From Luteolibacter algae (lineage in GTDB: Bacteria; Verrucomicrobiota; Verrucomicrobiia; Verrucomicrobiales; Akkermansiaceae): a stretch of 64,000 nucleotides of DNA. Under the pieces are notes generated by a model. The model was not told where the DNA came from. It saw only the letters and a list, made by a program, of their open reading frames with translations, and ran no database searches. The stretch spans positions 310,001 through 374,000 of the forward strand of contig NZ_JBHUIT010000031.1 in the NCBI RefSeq assembly GCF_042683045.1. Direction: 5' to 3'. The first letter of the stretch is position 1; every line of letters begins with the position of its first letter. The position numbers were made by a program, and so were the translations under genes. Positions 50,212 to 57,890 of this stretch are shown in pieces.

Positions 50212-51177
50212 TCATGGGATCGGACCTTTGTTTACAGACATGTGGTGGAGAAGTTTTTGGTTGAACTCATCCGCCATATTGTAGCCGAGCCTACGCAATT
50301 GTTGATCGAGCGCGGCAATAGCAACCATCCTCGCTGTATCGCGGCCGGGGCCCACGGGCACTTCCACATGGACAACTTGTTGGCCGAGGAGTTCGTAAGT
50401 TTTTGATTCGAGTCCTACGCGGTCCACTTCGTTGAGATCCGCCTGCGGTTTCAAGGTCACGACCAGATCAAGACGCTTATCCGGCCGGATTGATGCCAGG
50501 CCGTATAAATTTGCAACGTTGATGATTCCAATTCCCCGGATTTCCATATAGCCGCGGGATAGATCGGGCGCTGTGGCGATGAGTTCGCCGCCCACATGTT
50601 TGATGCGCACCATGTCATCCGCCACGAGAGATCCGCCACGTTCCAGCAAGCCGATGGCGGTTTCGGATTTTCCGGATCCACTTTTACCGACGATGAGCAC
50701 GCCTATTCCCCGCATATCGACCATGCAGCCATGGATGGTAACCGTAGGAGCGAATTCATGTTCCAAGCTAATTGTTGCTGCATTGAGAAACTTCATGGTG
50801 ATCTGGGAAGTGCCGAACACCGGGATCGAGTGTTCTTTCGCCACCAGCATAAGTTCCGGCCCAAGCGCTGCGCCCCGGGAAACGACAATGCAAGGAATGT
50901 CCCGTTCGCACATTCTCCGGAAGCGATCAATGCGCATCTCTTCGGGCAGTTTTCGTAGATAAGCCATTTCCAGATTCCCCAGGACCTGGACTCTCCTTTT
51001 TGCAAAATAGGAGAAAAAACCCGCTAGCGCCAAACCCGGGCGGTTGACCGCAGGCTCGCTGATCACCCGGTCGAAACCGACCCGCTCTCCCATCATCACC
51101 AGTTTCAATGAGGACGAATATGCCTCAAAAAATTTCTCTACCGTGATCGATGCCACGGTTTTAACGCGTTGTGCCAT
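50212..51177 (-). CDS. hprK: HPr kinase/phosphorylase
   Basis: 321 residues. Walker A GKSGSGKS (164-171), preceded by the HPrK-specific TVTIHGCMVDMRGIGVLIV, and followed by LLERGGSLVADDMVRIKHVG and GYMEIRGIGIINVANLYG. The enzyme phosphorylates and dephosphorylates HPr at Ser46 in Gram-positive bacteria, and related PTS-like proteins elsewhere. Its HPr partner is not in the window. The C-terminal signature RDTARMVAIAALDQQLRRLGYN is complete. It is divergent from the DUF1232 gene by 125 bp. Confidence 0.93.
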   Translation of the reverse strand: MAQRVKTVASITVEKFFEAYSSSLKLVMMGERVGFDRVISEPAVNRPGLALAGFFSYFAKRRVQVLGNLEMAYLRKLPEEMRIDRFRRMCERDIPCIVVSRGAALGPELMLVAKEHSIPVFGTSQITMKFLNAATISLEHEFAPTVTIHGCMVDMRGIGVLIVGKSGSGKSETAIGLLERGGSLVADDMVRIKHVGGELIATAPDLSRGYMEIRGIGIINVANLYGLASIRPDKRLDLVVTLKPQADLNEVDRVGLESKTYELLGQQVVHVEVPVGPGRDTARMVAIAALDQQLRRLGYNMADEFNQKLLHHMSVNKGPIP

Positions 51178-51302
51178 AGATGGGTCTTATCAAGCGCTTT
51201 CCGTGTCGGCACGCCAAATCGAATAAGGAGAAAAAACTCTCATTCTCCGGCAAAAGCGGTGATTTGATTTTGCAACCTGATGAGTTATCTTGGCGGCAAG
51301 TC

Positions 51303-51713
51303 ATGAAATTTCCCAAAATCAACAAGGCGGCCATCAAAACTCACATGCCGGAAGCTTTTTCCGTATCCGGGTTCTGGCTTGTGATCCGAAAACTCTCTAA
51401 AAAAGGGGGACGTAAGATCATGGCTTCCGCTCTGACCTTGTATTATTGCATGCGGGATCCGGAAACCCCGGCGTGGGCGAAAAGCGTGATTTTGGGTGCC
51501 TTGGGATATCTGATATTCCCGATGGATTTCATTCCGGACGCCATTCTTGGAGCCGGCTTCACCGATGACTGGAGTGTGATTCTTGGTGCAATGGCCGCAG
51601 TGGTGACCCACATAAAGGACACGCACAAGCAGCAAGCGTCCGAACTCACCGATAAAATCCTGGGTGGGGGAGATGGAGACATTTCGGTGGAGAGCCCGAT
51701 TTCGGTTGAATAA
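51303..51713 (+). CDS. YkvA/DUF1232-family membrane protein
   Basis: 136 residues from the ATG at 51303. One strongly conserved stretch, MASALTLYYCMRDPETPAWA followed by ALGYLIFPMDFIPDAILGAG, is the DUF1232 signature with a membrane segment at ~72-90. The ends are soluble; the N-terminal ~30 residues are basic and the C-terminus is acidic. Function unknown. The next gene starts 45 bp downstream on the same strand. Confidence 0.85.
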   Translation: MKFPKINKAAIKTHMPEAFSVSGFWLVIRKLSKKGGRKIMASALTLYYCMRDPETPAWAKSVILGALGYLIFPMDFIPDAILGAGFTDDWSVILGAMAAVVTHIKDTHKQQASELTDKILGGGDGDISVESPISVE

Positions 51714-51757
51714 AAATGTTTCACCTGACGTATAAACACGCAGCCAACCACATTGTC

Positions 51758-52465
51758 ATGATTCTAAAATCGCTCCTCATTTCATCGTTCCTATTTGCGG
51801 GAATTGCTCTAGGGCAGGTTTCTGTCAACGAGGCAGAGCTTGGTAAGTCTCTTGGCGGATGGAAACAACGTGCCGGGCGCGCGGCTGAATATCCGCTTTC
51901 GGGGACGACCTACCGGACTTATCGTCCGGAGGTGACTCCCACTCCGGACGGCGGAATTTTTATCTCTCTGCGTATTGATCATGTCCGCGGTTGGTTGTCT
52001 TCCGATGATCACGCCATGCTCGAAATCACCGTGGACGAGAAGGGGACGATCATTTCCGCGCAGTCGAGTATTGCGATACAGGGGCGCTCCGTCACCAGTG
52101 ATCTAATACGTAGCGGAACCGATGCAGGGCAGGAGCTTGCCGGCGTGGATCGAGCTGTGCAGGTGGGGACGGATTTGATTGCCGATATTTCTGCAAAAAT
52201 GCTTCGGGAAAAAATTGTTGAAGCGGGCAGGGTTTCCTTTCCGGCAGCGCTTCGGCACAATTACAATCTGCTGTTCCAGGCTATCCGCACTGAGCCCGTT
52301 CCGCCCAAGCCGATCATCGTAAATCCGCTGAACCTCCCTGGCGCACCGCAACCTAAGTCCGACCCGAAGGCTGAGCCCGCAGCATCAAAGAAGTCCAAGG
52401 GGCTCGAAATCAGATCCTATGGAGGTCCGGAAAAACCGGAACTTACTCCGGCGAAAAAGGACTGA
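51758..52465 (+). CDS. Exported protein of unknown function
   Basis: 235 residues from the ATG at 51758. Signal peptide MILKSLLISSFLFAGIALGQ. The mature part has YRTYRPEVTPTPDGGIFISL and LRIDHVRGWLSSDDHAML, then a helical region, and ends in a Pro/Lys-rich low-complexity tail (PQPKSDPKAEPAASKKSKG and on). I do not recognise the family and see no catalytic motif. It converges on the recombinase gene 7 bp away. Confidence 0.6.
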   Translation: MILKSLLISSFLFAGIALGQVSVNEAELGKSLGGWKQRAGRAAEYPLSGTTYRTYRPEVTPTPDGGIFISLRIDHVRGWLSSDDHAMLEITVDEKGTIISAQSSIAIQGRSVTSDLIRSGTDAGQELAGVDRAVQVGTDLIADISAKMLREKIVEAGRVSFPAALRHNYNLLFQAIRTEPVPPKPIIVNPLNLPGAPQPKSDPKAEPAASKKSKGLEIRSYGGPEKPELTPAKKD

Positions 52466-52472
52466 GTGCTTC

Positions 52473-53357
52473 TTAGCCGCGGGGATGCAATCTCCGATGC
52501 ATATCCTTTAGCCCCCGGGTGCTGACATGGGTGTAGATCTGGGTGGTGGAGATATCGGCATGCCCCAGTAACTCCTGGATTACTCGTAGATCAGCGCCTC
52601 CCTCAAGCAGGTGTGTCGCAAACGAATGTCGTAGTAGATGGGGATAAACTGTCGTGTCTATTCCTGCTTGAATTGCCCGCTTCTTGACGATTTGACGAAT
52701 TCTTTCAGGAGTCAGTGGGCCGCCTCGCACACTTAGAAAAATATGGGAGGAGCTGTGCTTCTTGGTCAAAAGCGCACGCTCATTCTCCAGATAATTTTCG
52801 AGGGCTTGCAGTGCTGCATTACCGATACGAACCACCCTGGTTTTATTGCATTTCCCTGTGACTCGCAGAAAACCCTCCTCCAGATCCAGCCATGGGAGAA
52901 GGGAATCGCATAGCTCCGCAAGGCGTAAACCGGACGAATAGAATAACTCCAATATAGCTTTGTCTCTCTTATCCAACAGTTTCTCAGTGGGTAGGTTTTC
53001 CAGCCATGCCATGATCAGAGTCGGGGACAGAGTCTCGGGAAGTTTTCTATTGGAATTAGTGGCATTCAGAGGCTCTGCGGGATCCATCGGGATTTTATCG
53101 TGCAGGTGTAACCAGCGATAAAAAATTTTAAGATGAACTGTCGCCACCCGTCTGGAGGATGCGCTGATTCCGCGGGCTTTCTCATCCTTTAAAAATATTG
53201 CCAGATCTTCCGTTCCTGCTTCTACAAACGTAATTTTACTTTTTTCGGCCCACTTACGTAAACCCGTAAGTGTCTGGCCTACCGAGAGCTGGTATGTTTT
53301 TGACAGTCCTCGCTCGACGGCGAGAAACCGCAAGAATTCATCAATCTGAGTTTCCAT
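52473..53357 (-). CDS. xerD: Tyrosine recombinase, XerC/XerD family
   Basis: 294 residues from the ATG at 53357 (TTG at 53375 possible). The catalytic residues of tyrosine recombinases are all present: Arg145 (SSGLRLAEL), Lys169, His240 and Arg243 (HLLRHSFATHLL), His266 (LLGHADISTTQIYTHV) and Tyr275. The N-terminal SAM-like domain has VERGLSKTYQLSVGQTL, a pattern closer to XerD than XerC. It resolves chromosome dimers at dif. Nothing indicates a mobile element around it. About 220 bp of AT-rich sequence separates it from the divergent ABC genes. Confidence 0.88.
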   Translation of the reverse strand: METQIDEFLRFLAVERGLSKTYQLSVGQTLTGLRKWAEKSKITFVEAGTEDLAIFLKDEKARGISASSRRVATVHLKIFYRWLHLHDKIPMDPAEPLNATNSNRKLPETLSPTLIMAWLENLPTEKLLDKRDKAILELFYSSGLRLAELCDSLLPWLDLEEGFLRVTGKCNKTRVVRIGNAALQALENYLENERALLTKKHSSSHIFLSVRGGPLTPERIRQIVKKRAIQAGIDTTVYPHLLRHSFATHLLEGGADLRVIQELLGHADISTTQIYTHVSTRGLKDMHRRLHPRG

Positions 53358-53501
53358 CAATCTGTCCGATAGCAAACCGTCCCGATATGAGCACGATAAA
53401 TTTTAAAATATTCAGGAATCATTGATCGCTCAGAATCTACGATATTTAAAAAAATATTGCGCAATTGTCCGTAAAATCTACCATTAAAAACATCAAACCT
53501 T

Positions 53502-53524
53502 TCAAGATAGTTAATTTATCTTGA
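53502..53524. promoter_or_regulatory. Inverted repeat TCAAGATA-N7-TATCTTGA upstream of the ABC operon
   Basis: An 8-bp perfect inverted repeat with a 7-base spacer, centred about 65 bp upstream of the ATG at 53579, in a strongly AT-rich stretch of the divergent gap. It looks like an operator for a dimeric repressor. The arm composition is too AT-rich for a good terminator. Confidence 0.35.
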
Positions 53525-53578
53525 TTAAATCGTAAAAAACATTAGAACCGCAACGAATCGTAAAGGAATAACGACTCT

Positions 53579-54229
53579 ATGAAATCCCCCACACCATCCA
53601 TACGCCTCGACTCCGGTCTGGCAATTGGTTACACCGCGCCACTTGCGACTTTTGAAAAGTCCGTGGAGCTTGGCGGTGGGACGCATTTTCTGCTGGCCCG
53701 GAATGGAAGAGGGAAATCGACGCTGCTCAGGACTATAGCCGGGAGCCTGAAGGCGCTGACCGGAGATTACTGCGTAGACGGTTACATGCAGTATTTGCCT
53801 GAGGATATGCGCTTTGATCCCGAGGTAACGCCAAAAGGTATTTTGAAAGCTCTTTTACCAAAATCCAGGCAAGAGGCTGCCTTCGCACTGGCAGATCGGA
53901 TTGAACTGGATGTGAACAAAATCTATGGACGTCTTTCCACCGGTAACCGCCGTAAGACCGCGTTGATCATGGCCGAGTATTCGGTCAAGCCGGACTGCGG
54001 TAATATCCTGCTTCTTGATGAACCTTTTAGTGGCCTCGATGCCTTTGCCCGGGAGGCATTTGAAGAGATGTGGAACTCATCTGATAAGAACGTCCTGCGG
54101 CTTGTTTCATGTCATCCAGATTACGATGCGATGGTCATGCCGAGTGTTCTCCTCATCGAAGGAGCAAACATCAGTCATCACAGTGGAGCGGATCAGAATT
54201 GGTCCGGACTCAAAGCCCTCCTCAATTAA
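53579..54229 (+). CDS. ABC transporter ATP-binding protein
   Basis: 216 residues. Walker A ARNGRGKST, a signature motif LSTGNRRK in place of the canonical LSGGQ, and Walker B NILLLDEPFSGLD; the switch His is in SCHPDYDAM. The short length and divergent signature resemble ABC-2-type or CcmA-like ATPases that work with a single permease. The partner permease starts 25 bp downstream. The cargo is unknown. It is divergent from the recombinase and is the first gene of a run that continues toward the pilus cluster. Confidence 0.88.
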   Translation: MKSPTPSIRLDSGLAIGYTAPLATFEKSVELGGGTHFLLARNGRGKSTLLRTIAGSLKALTGDYCVDGYMQYLPEDMRFDPEVTPKGILKALLPKSRQEAAFALADRIELDVNKIYGRLSTGNRRKTALIMAEYSVKPDCGNILLLDEPFSGLDAFAREAFEEMWNSSDKNVLRLVSCHPDYDAMVMPSVLLIEGANISHHSGADQNWSGLKALLN

Positions 54230-54254
54230 GTATAATTTTCCGACAACAACAATC

Positions 54255-55022
54255 ATGAGACTTTTCAAACTGACTTTTACAACCATCTTTCGCAAGAAAG
54301 CGTGGGCGATCTGTCTTTTTGCAGTGGTTGCTCTTCCGTTCGTGTTGCCAATGATTTCCAGCGCTTCAGAAAAGCCGATTCTTGTGCAACCTGCCCGCAT
54401 TCAGGCCGCATGGGGAACGTTATTAGTCTGCTCAATGCTATGGGGATTTTTCTCCGCTGCTCGTCTTGGCGAATCGAATACAAGATCCGGGACCGGAGAG
54501 TATTTCCGCACGACCGGTGTTTCGGGAACCCGGCAGTTGTTCGAAATTTGGCTCGCGCTCTTCGCTTTCATTCTGCCGTTGGCACTGATCACAACGGGGA
54601 TCTGCTTGTTTGCGGCGATGCCGGCGGACTCTGGCGAAAAAGGAATGTGGTGGACGTTGAACCTGCAATATCTGGCGCTGTTCCTACTGGTGGTGGCTCC
54701 ACTCCTCGCACTTGCCTGTGCCCTTGCCTCACGGTTTGGCGGAATCTCTGGGTTTGGCATTACGCTCTTCATCGCTCTCTACGGGTTATACGGGGTGGGC
54801 TATTTGGATAACATGCTCAAGCTGGAGGCAAACGCCGCTCTCCAGGCTCTCTGGCTCTACTCTCCCCAGTATCGCTTCGCAGATTTGACGCAGCGCCTCT
54901 ATTTCAAAACTGGCGCACTCTCAAGCGAGGTCTTCGCCAATATGGTGCTCTATTTCTCAGCCATTCTCGCAGTCAATGTCGGTATTTCAAGGCTCTGCTT
55001 CCGCACAAGTGCCAATGCCTGA
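54255..55022 (+). CDS. ABC transporter membrane component
   Basis: 255 residues from the ATG at 54255; the longer open frame overlaps the ATPase gene. Six hydrophobic segments are visible (about residues 17-35, 50-67, 96-116, 138-160, 165-185 and 230-248). The N-terminal MRLFKLTFTTIFRKKAWA is typical of ABC-2-type permeases. It pairs with the ATPase at 53579. The next gene, an exported unknown protein, starts 31 bp downstream and may be its substrate-binding or cargo-related partner, which is inference. Confidence 0.82.
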   Translation: MRLFKLTFTTIFRKKAWAICLFAVVALPFVLPMISSASEKPILVQPARIQAAWGTLLVCSMLWGFFSAARLGESNTRSGTGEYFRTTGVSGTRQLFEIWLALFAFILPLALITTGICLFAAMPADSGEKGMWWTLNLQYLALFLLVVAPLLALACALASRFGGISGFGITLFIALYGLYGVGYLDNMLKLEANAALQALWLYSPQYRFADLTQRLYFKTGALSSEVFANMVLYFSAILAVNVGISRLCFRTSANA

Positions 55023-55053
55023 TTAATGTAAATATTTCTTCAACTCCGTCGTC

Positions 55054-55980
55054 ATGAAATCTATCTCAAATATCATCTCCATCGCTCTCATTGGGTGCGG
55101 TGCGGCTGGATTTGTGTTTGCTTCCGGACCGCTTCTGAAGAACCGGGATATTGATGTCCCTTTGAATGTTTTAGGGATTAACCACAGTCCCTATGGAGAG
55201 GTGTTTGCTATGGCGATGCAGGGGCCGATCGATAATTACTGGCATGCTACAGCGGATGTCGGCCATGTCTGTGAAGATCCGGAGCATTGCGAACATCATC
55301 CGGTTAAGGATACCAAGAGCAAGGCTTCCAACGAATCGTTAGCGCTGGATGACAAACTCAGAAATTTTATTGAAGGACTTGCCCAGGGGCTCGAGGAAAG
55401 AACCAATCCGAAGTCTGCGTCCAGCGCACACAAGTTTTTCATCCGAAGAGGTATCGAGGATAAACTTCGCTTTGCATACAATTTGGATCCCGGACATTAC
55501 GGGAACTACAACGCTTACCATTTTTTCCTGACCGAGCCCCAGCTGGGAACGCGACCGGAACTAACAGCCGGCGCTGCCAAGCTAGCAAATCACACGATCA
55601 CGTATTGCCTGAATCAGCGCAATGATCCCCGCCAGGCTTTGACTGCCGCCGCCGCTGCCGGAAACGTGGTCGAGCTCATGCTGAATGATCGGCTCATCCA
55701 TGACCAGAATCCCCGCTATACCACCGCTCAAATGCGGAACGTGTTAAAAGTCATGGATCAGTCACTCGCCCTCTATGCGGAACTCTCCGAAGACTGGTCT
55801 GTGAATCACAAATGGGAAAACCTTTCTGAGATGCGTGTCACTGAGGCACTTGAGCGGTTTAACTTTGTTTTGAAAATCCGAAAAGCCCACGAGGCATCCA
55901 TAAGCCGTCTCGAGGGACTTCCATTGGATCGTAACTTCAGTTTAGGCACATCGATCGTCACCGACTCCACTGCCAATTAA
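55054..55980 (+). CDS. Exported protein of unknown function with a His/Cys cluster
   Basis: 308 residues with a signal or membrane segment at 7-24 (IISIALIGCGAAGFVFAS). At ~63-82 lies a cluster rich in metal-type ligands (WHATADVGHVCEDPEHCEHH). The rest is helical with no known motif (DKLRNFIEGLAQGLEERTNP, ALTAAAAAGNVVELMLNDR). I do not recognise the family. It lies between the ABC pair and the PilT-like gene, with gaps of 31 and 19 bp, so it may be co-transcribed with either side. A metal-sensing or chaperone role is possible but not shown. Confidence 0.65.
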   Translation: MKSISNIISIALIGCGAAGFVFASGPLLKNRDIDVPLNVLGINHSPYGEVFAMAMQGPIDNYWHATADVGHVCEDPEHCEHHPVKDTKSKASNESLALDDKLRNFIEGLAQGLEERTNPKSASSAHKFFIRRGIEDKLRFAYNLDPGHYGNYNAYHFFLTEPQLGTRPELTAGAAKLANHTITYCLNQRNDPRQALTAAAAAGNVVELMLNDRLIHDQNPRYTTAQMRNVLKVMDQSLALYAELSEDWSVNHKWENLSEMRVTEALERFNFVLKIRKAHEASISRLEGLPLDRNFSLGTSIVTDSTAN

Positions 55981-55999
55981 ATTTCCTGACTACTTTTTT

Positions 56000-57271
56000 A
56001 TGCAAACCACCCAAGCACCACCACTTCCACCGAGACCGGTCTCGGCTGCAGCTACGCTGCGGTTTATTCCGGGAATGTCGGGGCGTGATTTGCTTGGTAT
56101 AATTTTCCGGGTATGTCGTGAACTTCGGGTTTCTGATATTCAGATGCGGTCCGGACGTCCGGTATATATCCATACCAACAAAGGTATGGAGAAGTTGGAT
56201 TTCCTTGGCGTTCTCACTGCCGCGAACATGGATGAAATTCTCAAAGAGCTCATTCGCAACCGCGAGTCAGCATCGCATGGGTTTGGTAACGCCAGTTCTG
56301 TCGAGATGCGTGTGGAGGATAAAATCAGCCAGGCGATCGAAGAGTTCGCCGAAAAAATGGTGTCTGATTTTTCCTGCGATGGAATCCCGATGGGTGAAAA
56401 TGGAGAACGTTCCGGAAGGCTGCGGATCCAGGCTCATCTTTCTTCCTCGGGACTAGGCATCACATGCCGGATATTGAATGATTTCATCCCCGGAATTGAT
56501 ACCCTTGGTATTGATCCGGACACGGTAGATACATTAAAGCACAGTGTGTTGAAAAGAGCGGGGCTTTGTCTTGTGACGGGGCCAACAGGCTCCGGAAAGT
56601 CAACAACACTTGCTTCCTTGATTGATTGGGTTCGCCAGAACCATCCGAAGCATATCGTCACTGTCGAGGATCCCATCGAGTATCAGTATCCAGACGATAT
56701 GGATGACCCCATCTACCCGGGGCACCGTATTCCTTCGCCGTCCATTGTAACCCAACAAGAAGTCGGCCGGGATGTTAAAAACTATAAGCAGGGGTTGAAG
56801 GATGTGCTTCGTAAGGCTCCCCACATCATCCTTCTGGGTGAGATTCGCGATCGCGAAGCGATGGAGACCTGTATGGAAGCTGCGCAAACCGGTCACCTCG
56901 TGCTGTCCACCTTACATACTACGGGAGCTGTAAAAACTATTGGCCGTATTCTGGAGCTTTATCCTCGGGAGAATCATCCTTCAGTGCTTTCCCGGCTCTC
57001 CGAGATTCTGATTTTCGTGCACTCGCAAGGTCTCCTCAATGGGATAGAGCGAAGAGTGCTGACCTACGAGTTCCTACAGAACAACGATGATGCGGTCGCT
57101 TCCGCCATCACCAACTACGATGGCGGCGCGAGATCGCTGGAGGATGTGATACGCCGGGCCGGCAACATACAGTGGGATGCGAATCTCCAACGCCTGTTGA
57201 GAAACGGACTGATCTCACACGAAACTGTTGAATCGGCAAAAATGGACCGAACGAACGACGATACTATCTGA
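56000..57271 (+). CDS. pilT: PilT-like type IV pilus ATPase
   Basis: 423 residues. Secretion-ATPase motifs: Walker A GPTGSGKST, the Asp box VTVEDPIEYQYPDDMDDPIY, Walker B region HIILLGEIRDREAMETCME and the His box TGHLVLSTLHTTGA. The N-terminal PAS-like domain (VSDIQMRSGRPVYIHTNKG) fits the PilT/PilU branch, which retracts pili. It is longer than typical PilT (~350) because of an N-terminal extension and an insertion at ~100-130; the usual C-terminal PilT motif is not evident. It lies just upstream of the pilin gene and starts the pilus cluster in this window. Confidence 0.88.
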   Translation: MQTTQAPPLPPRPVSAAATLRFIPGMSGRDLLGIIFRVCRELRVSDIQMRSGRPVYIHTNKGMEKLDFLGVLTAANMDEILKELIRNRESASHGFGNASSVEMRVEDKISQAIEEFAEKMVSDFSCDGIPMGENGERSGRLRIQAHLSSSGLGITCRILNDFIPGIDTLGIDPDTVDTLKHSVLKRAGLCLVTGPTGSGKSTTLASLIDWVRQNHPKHIVTVEDPIEYQYPDDMDDPIYPGHRIPSPSIVTQQEVGRDVKNYKQGLKDVLRKAPHIILLGEIRDREAMETCMEAAQTGHLVLSTLHTTGAVKTIGRILELYPRENHPSVLSRLSEILIFVHSQGLLNGIERRVLTYEFLQNNDDAVASAITNYDGGARSLEDVIRRAGNIQWDANLQRLLRNGLISHETVESAKMDRTNDDTI

Positions 57272-57319
57272 AAATTTATACACTTTCCTGGAAACCGCCT
57301 CTCCGGCTCCTCCTTGAAA

Positions 57320-57343
57320 AAAACAAAACAAAACAAAACAAAA
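57320..57343 (+). repeat. (AAAAC)4AAAA repeat in the pilin leader
   Basis: Four perfect AAAAC units followed by AAAA lie 7 bp upstream of the pilin ATG, in the place where a Shine-Dalgarno site would be. No GGAG is present; instead CTCCTCC lies about 10 bp further upstream. An A-rich leader can act as a ribosome-binding enhancer, and unit-number change could alter expression; both are inference. Confidence 0.9.
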
Positions 57344-57350
57344 TATACAC

Positions 57351-57812
57351 ATGAAACTGACTAACACCCAAAACGTGAAAGCGACCAAGTCCGGTATGAC
57401 TCTCCTTGAGCTTACCGTTGTTATCCTCGTCTTGCTTTCCCTCATCTCCATCCTTTTCATCGGCGCACGTGCGTGGAAAAAAGGTTCCGACCGTGCAGCA
57501 TCCATCCTGCAAATCCGCAACGTTCAGCAAGCAGTTCGTTCTTATTCCAATATGAACGGCAAGAACGCTGGTGATACTGACGCTGATCTCAGAACCGAAA
57601 TTTTTGGTGCGGGAAAATTCATTGAAAAAGATCCTACTGCGGGTGCACATCCAGCAGGAAGCAACTTTAGCTACAAGATTGCAGAGCCGACCACTATTCC
57701 AGATATTGGTTCGCTGTATATGGCAGTCGAAGGTGCCGCTGCAGACGAAGAATCTGAGCCAACCGTAGGAGTCGACTACATGCCAAAAGAAGGCACCTAC
57801 GGTGACTGGTGA
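57351..57812 (+). CDS. Type IV pilin-like / GspG-like pseudopilin
   Basis: 153 residues. A prepilin signal at residues ~14-20 (KSG|MTLLELTVV, with Gly before the cut and Glu at +5), then the hydrophobic helix (VVILVLLSLISILFIGA) and a C-terminal globular domain ending EGTYGDW. This is the pattern of type IV pilins and GspG pseudopilins. By order and neighbours it corresponds to Akkermansia Amuc_1102. It is flanked by an A-rich leader and a strong terminator, so it can be expressed apart from and above the genes downstream. Confidence 0.9.
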   Translation: MKLTNTQNVKATKSGMTLLELTVVILVLLSLISILFIGARAWKKGSDRAASILQIRNVQQAVRSYSNMNGKNAGDTDADLRTEIFGAGKFIEKDPTAGAHPAGSNFSYKIAEPTTIPDIGSLYMAVEGAAADEESEPTVGVDYMPKEGTYGDW

Positions 57813-57849
57813 TCACAATAGCGGCAAAGTCATTGCCGTATAGACATTC

Positions 57850-57883
57850 TTCGATCCGCTCCAGTCCTTTGGAGCGGATCGAA
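57850..57883 (+). terminator. Hairpin terminator directly after the pilin gene
   Basis: TTCGATCCGCTCCA pairs with TGGAGCGGATCGAA (14-bp perfect stem, 6-base loop). It is followed by ATTTCATTTG. It lies about 38 bp after the pilin stop and just before the frame of the next gene, so read-through probably sets the pilin-to-assembly ratio. Confidence 0.85.
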
Positions 57884-57890
57884 ATTTCAT

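Noticed and set aside
52473..53357. Xer recombinase considered as an integrase of a mobile element
   Set aside because: No attachment-site repeats, no phage or transposon genes nearby, and the protein fits the housekeeping XerC/XerD group.
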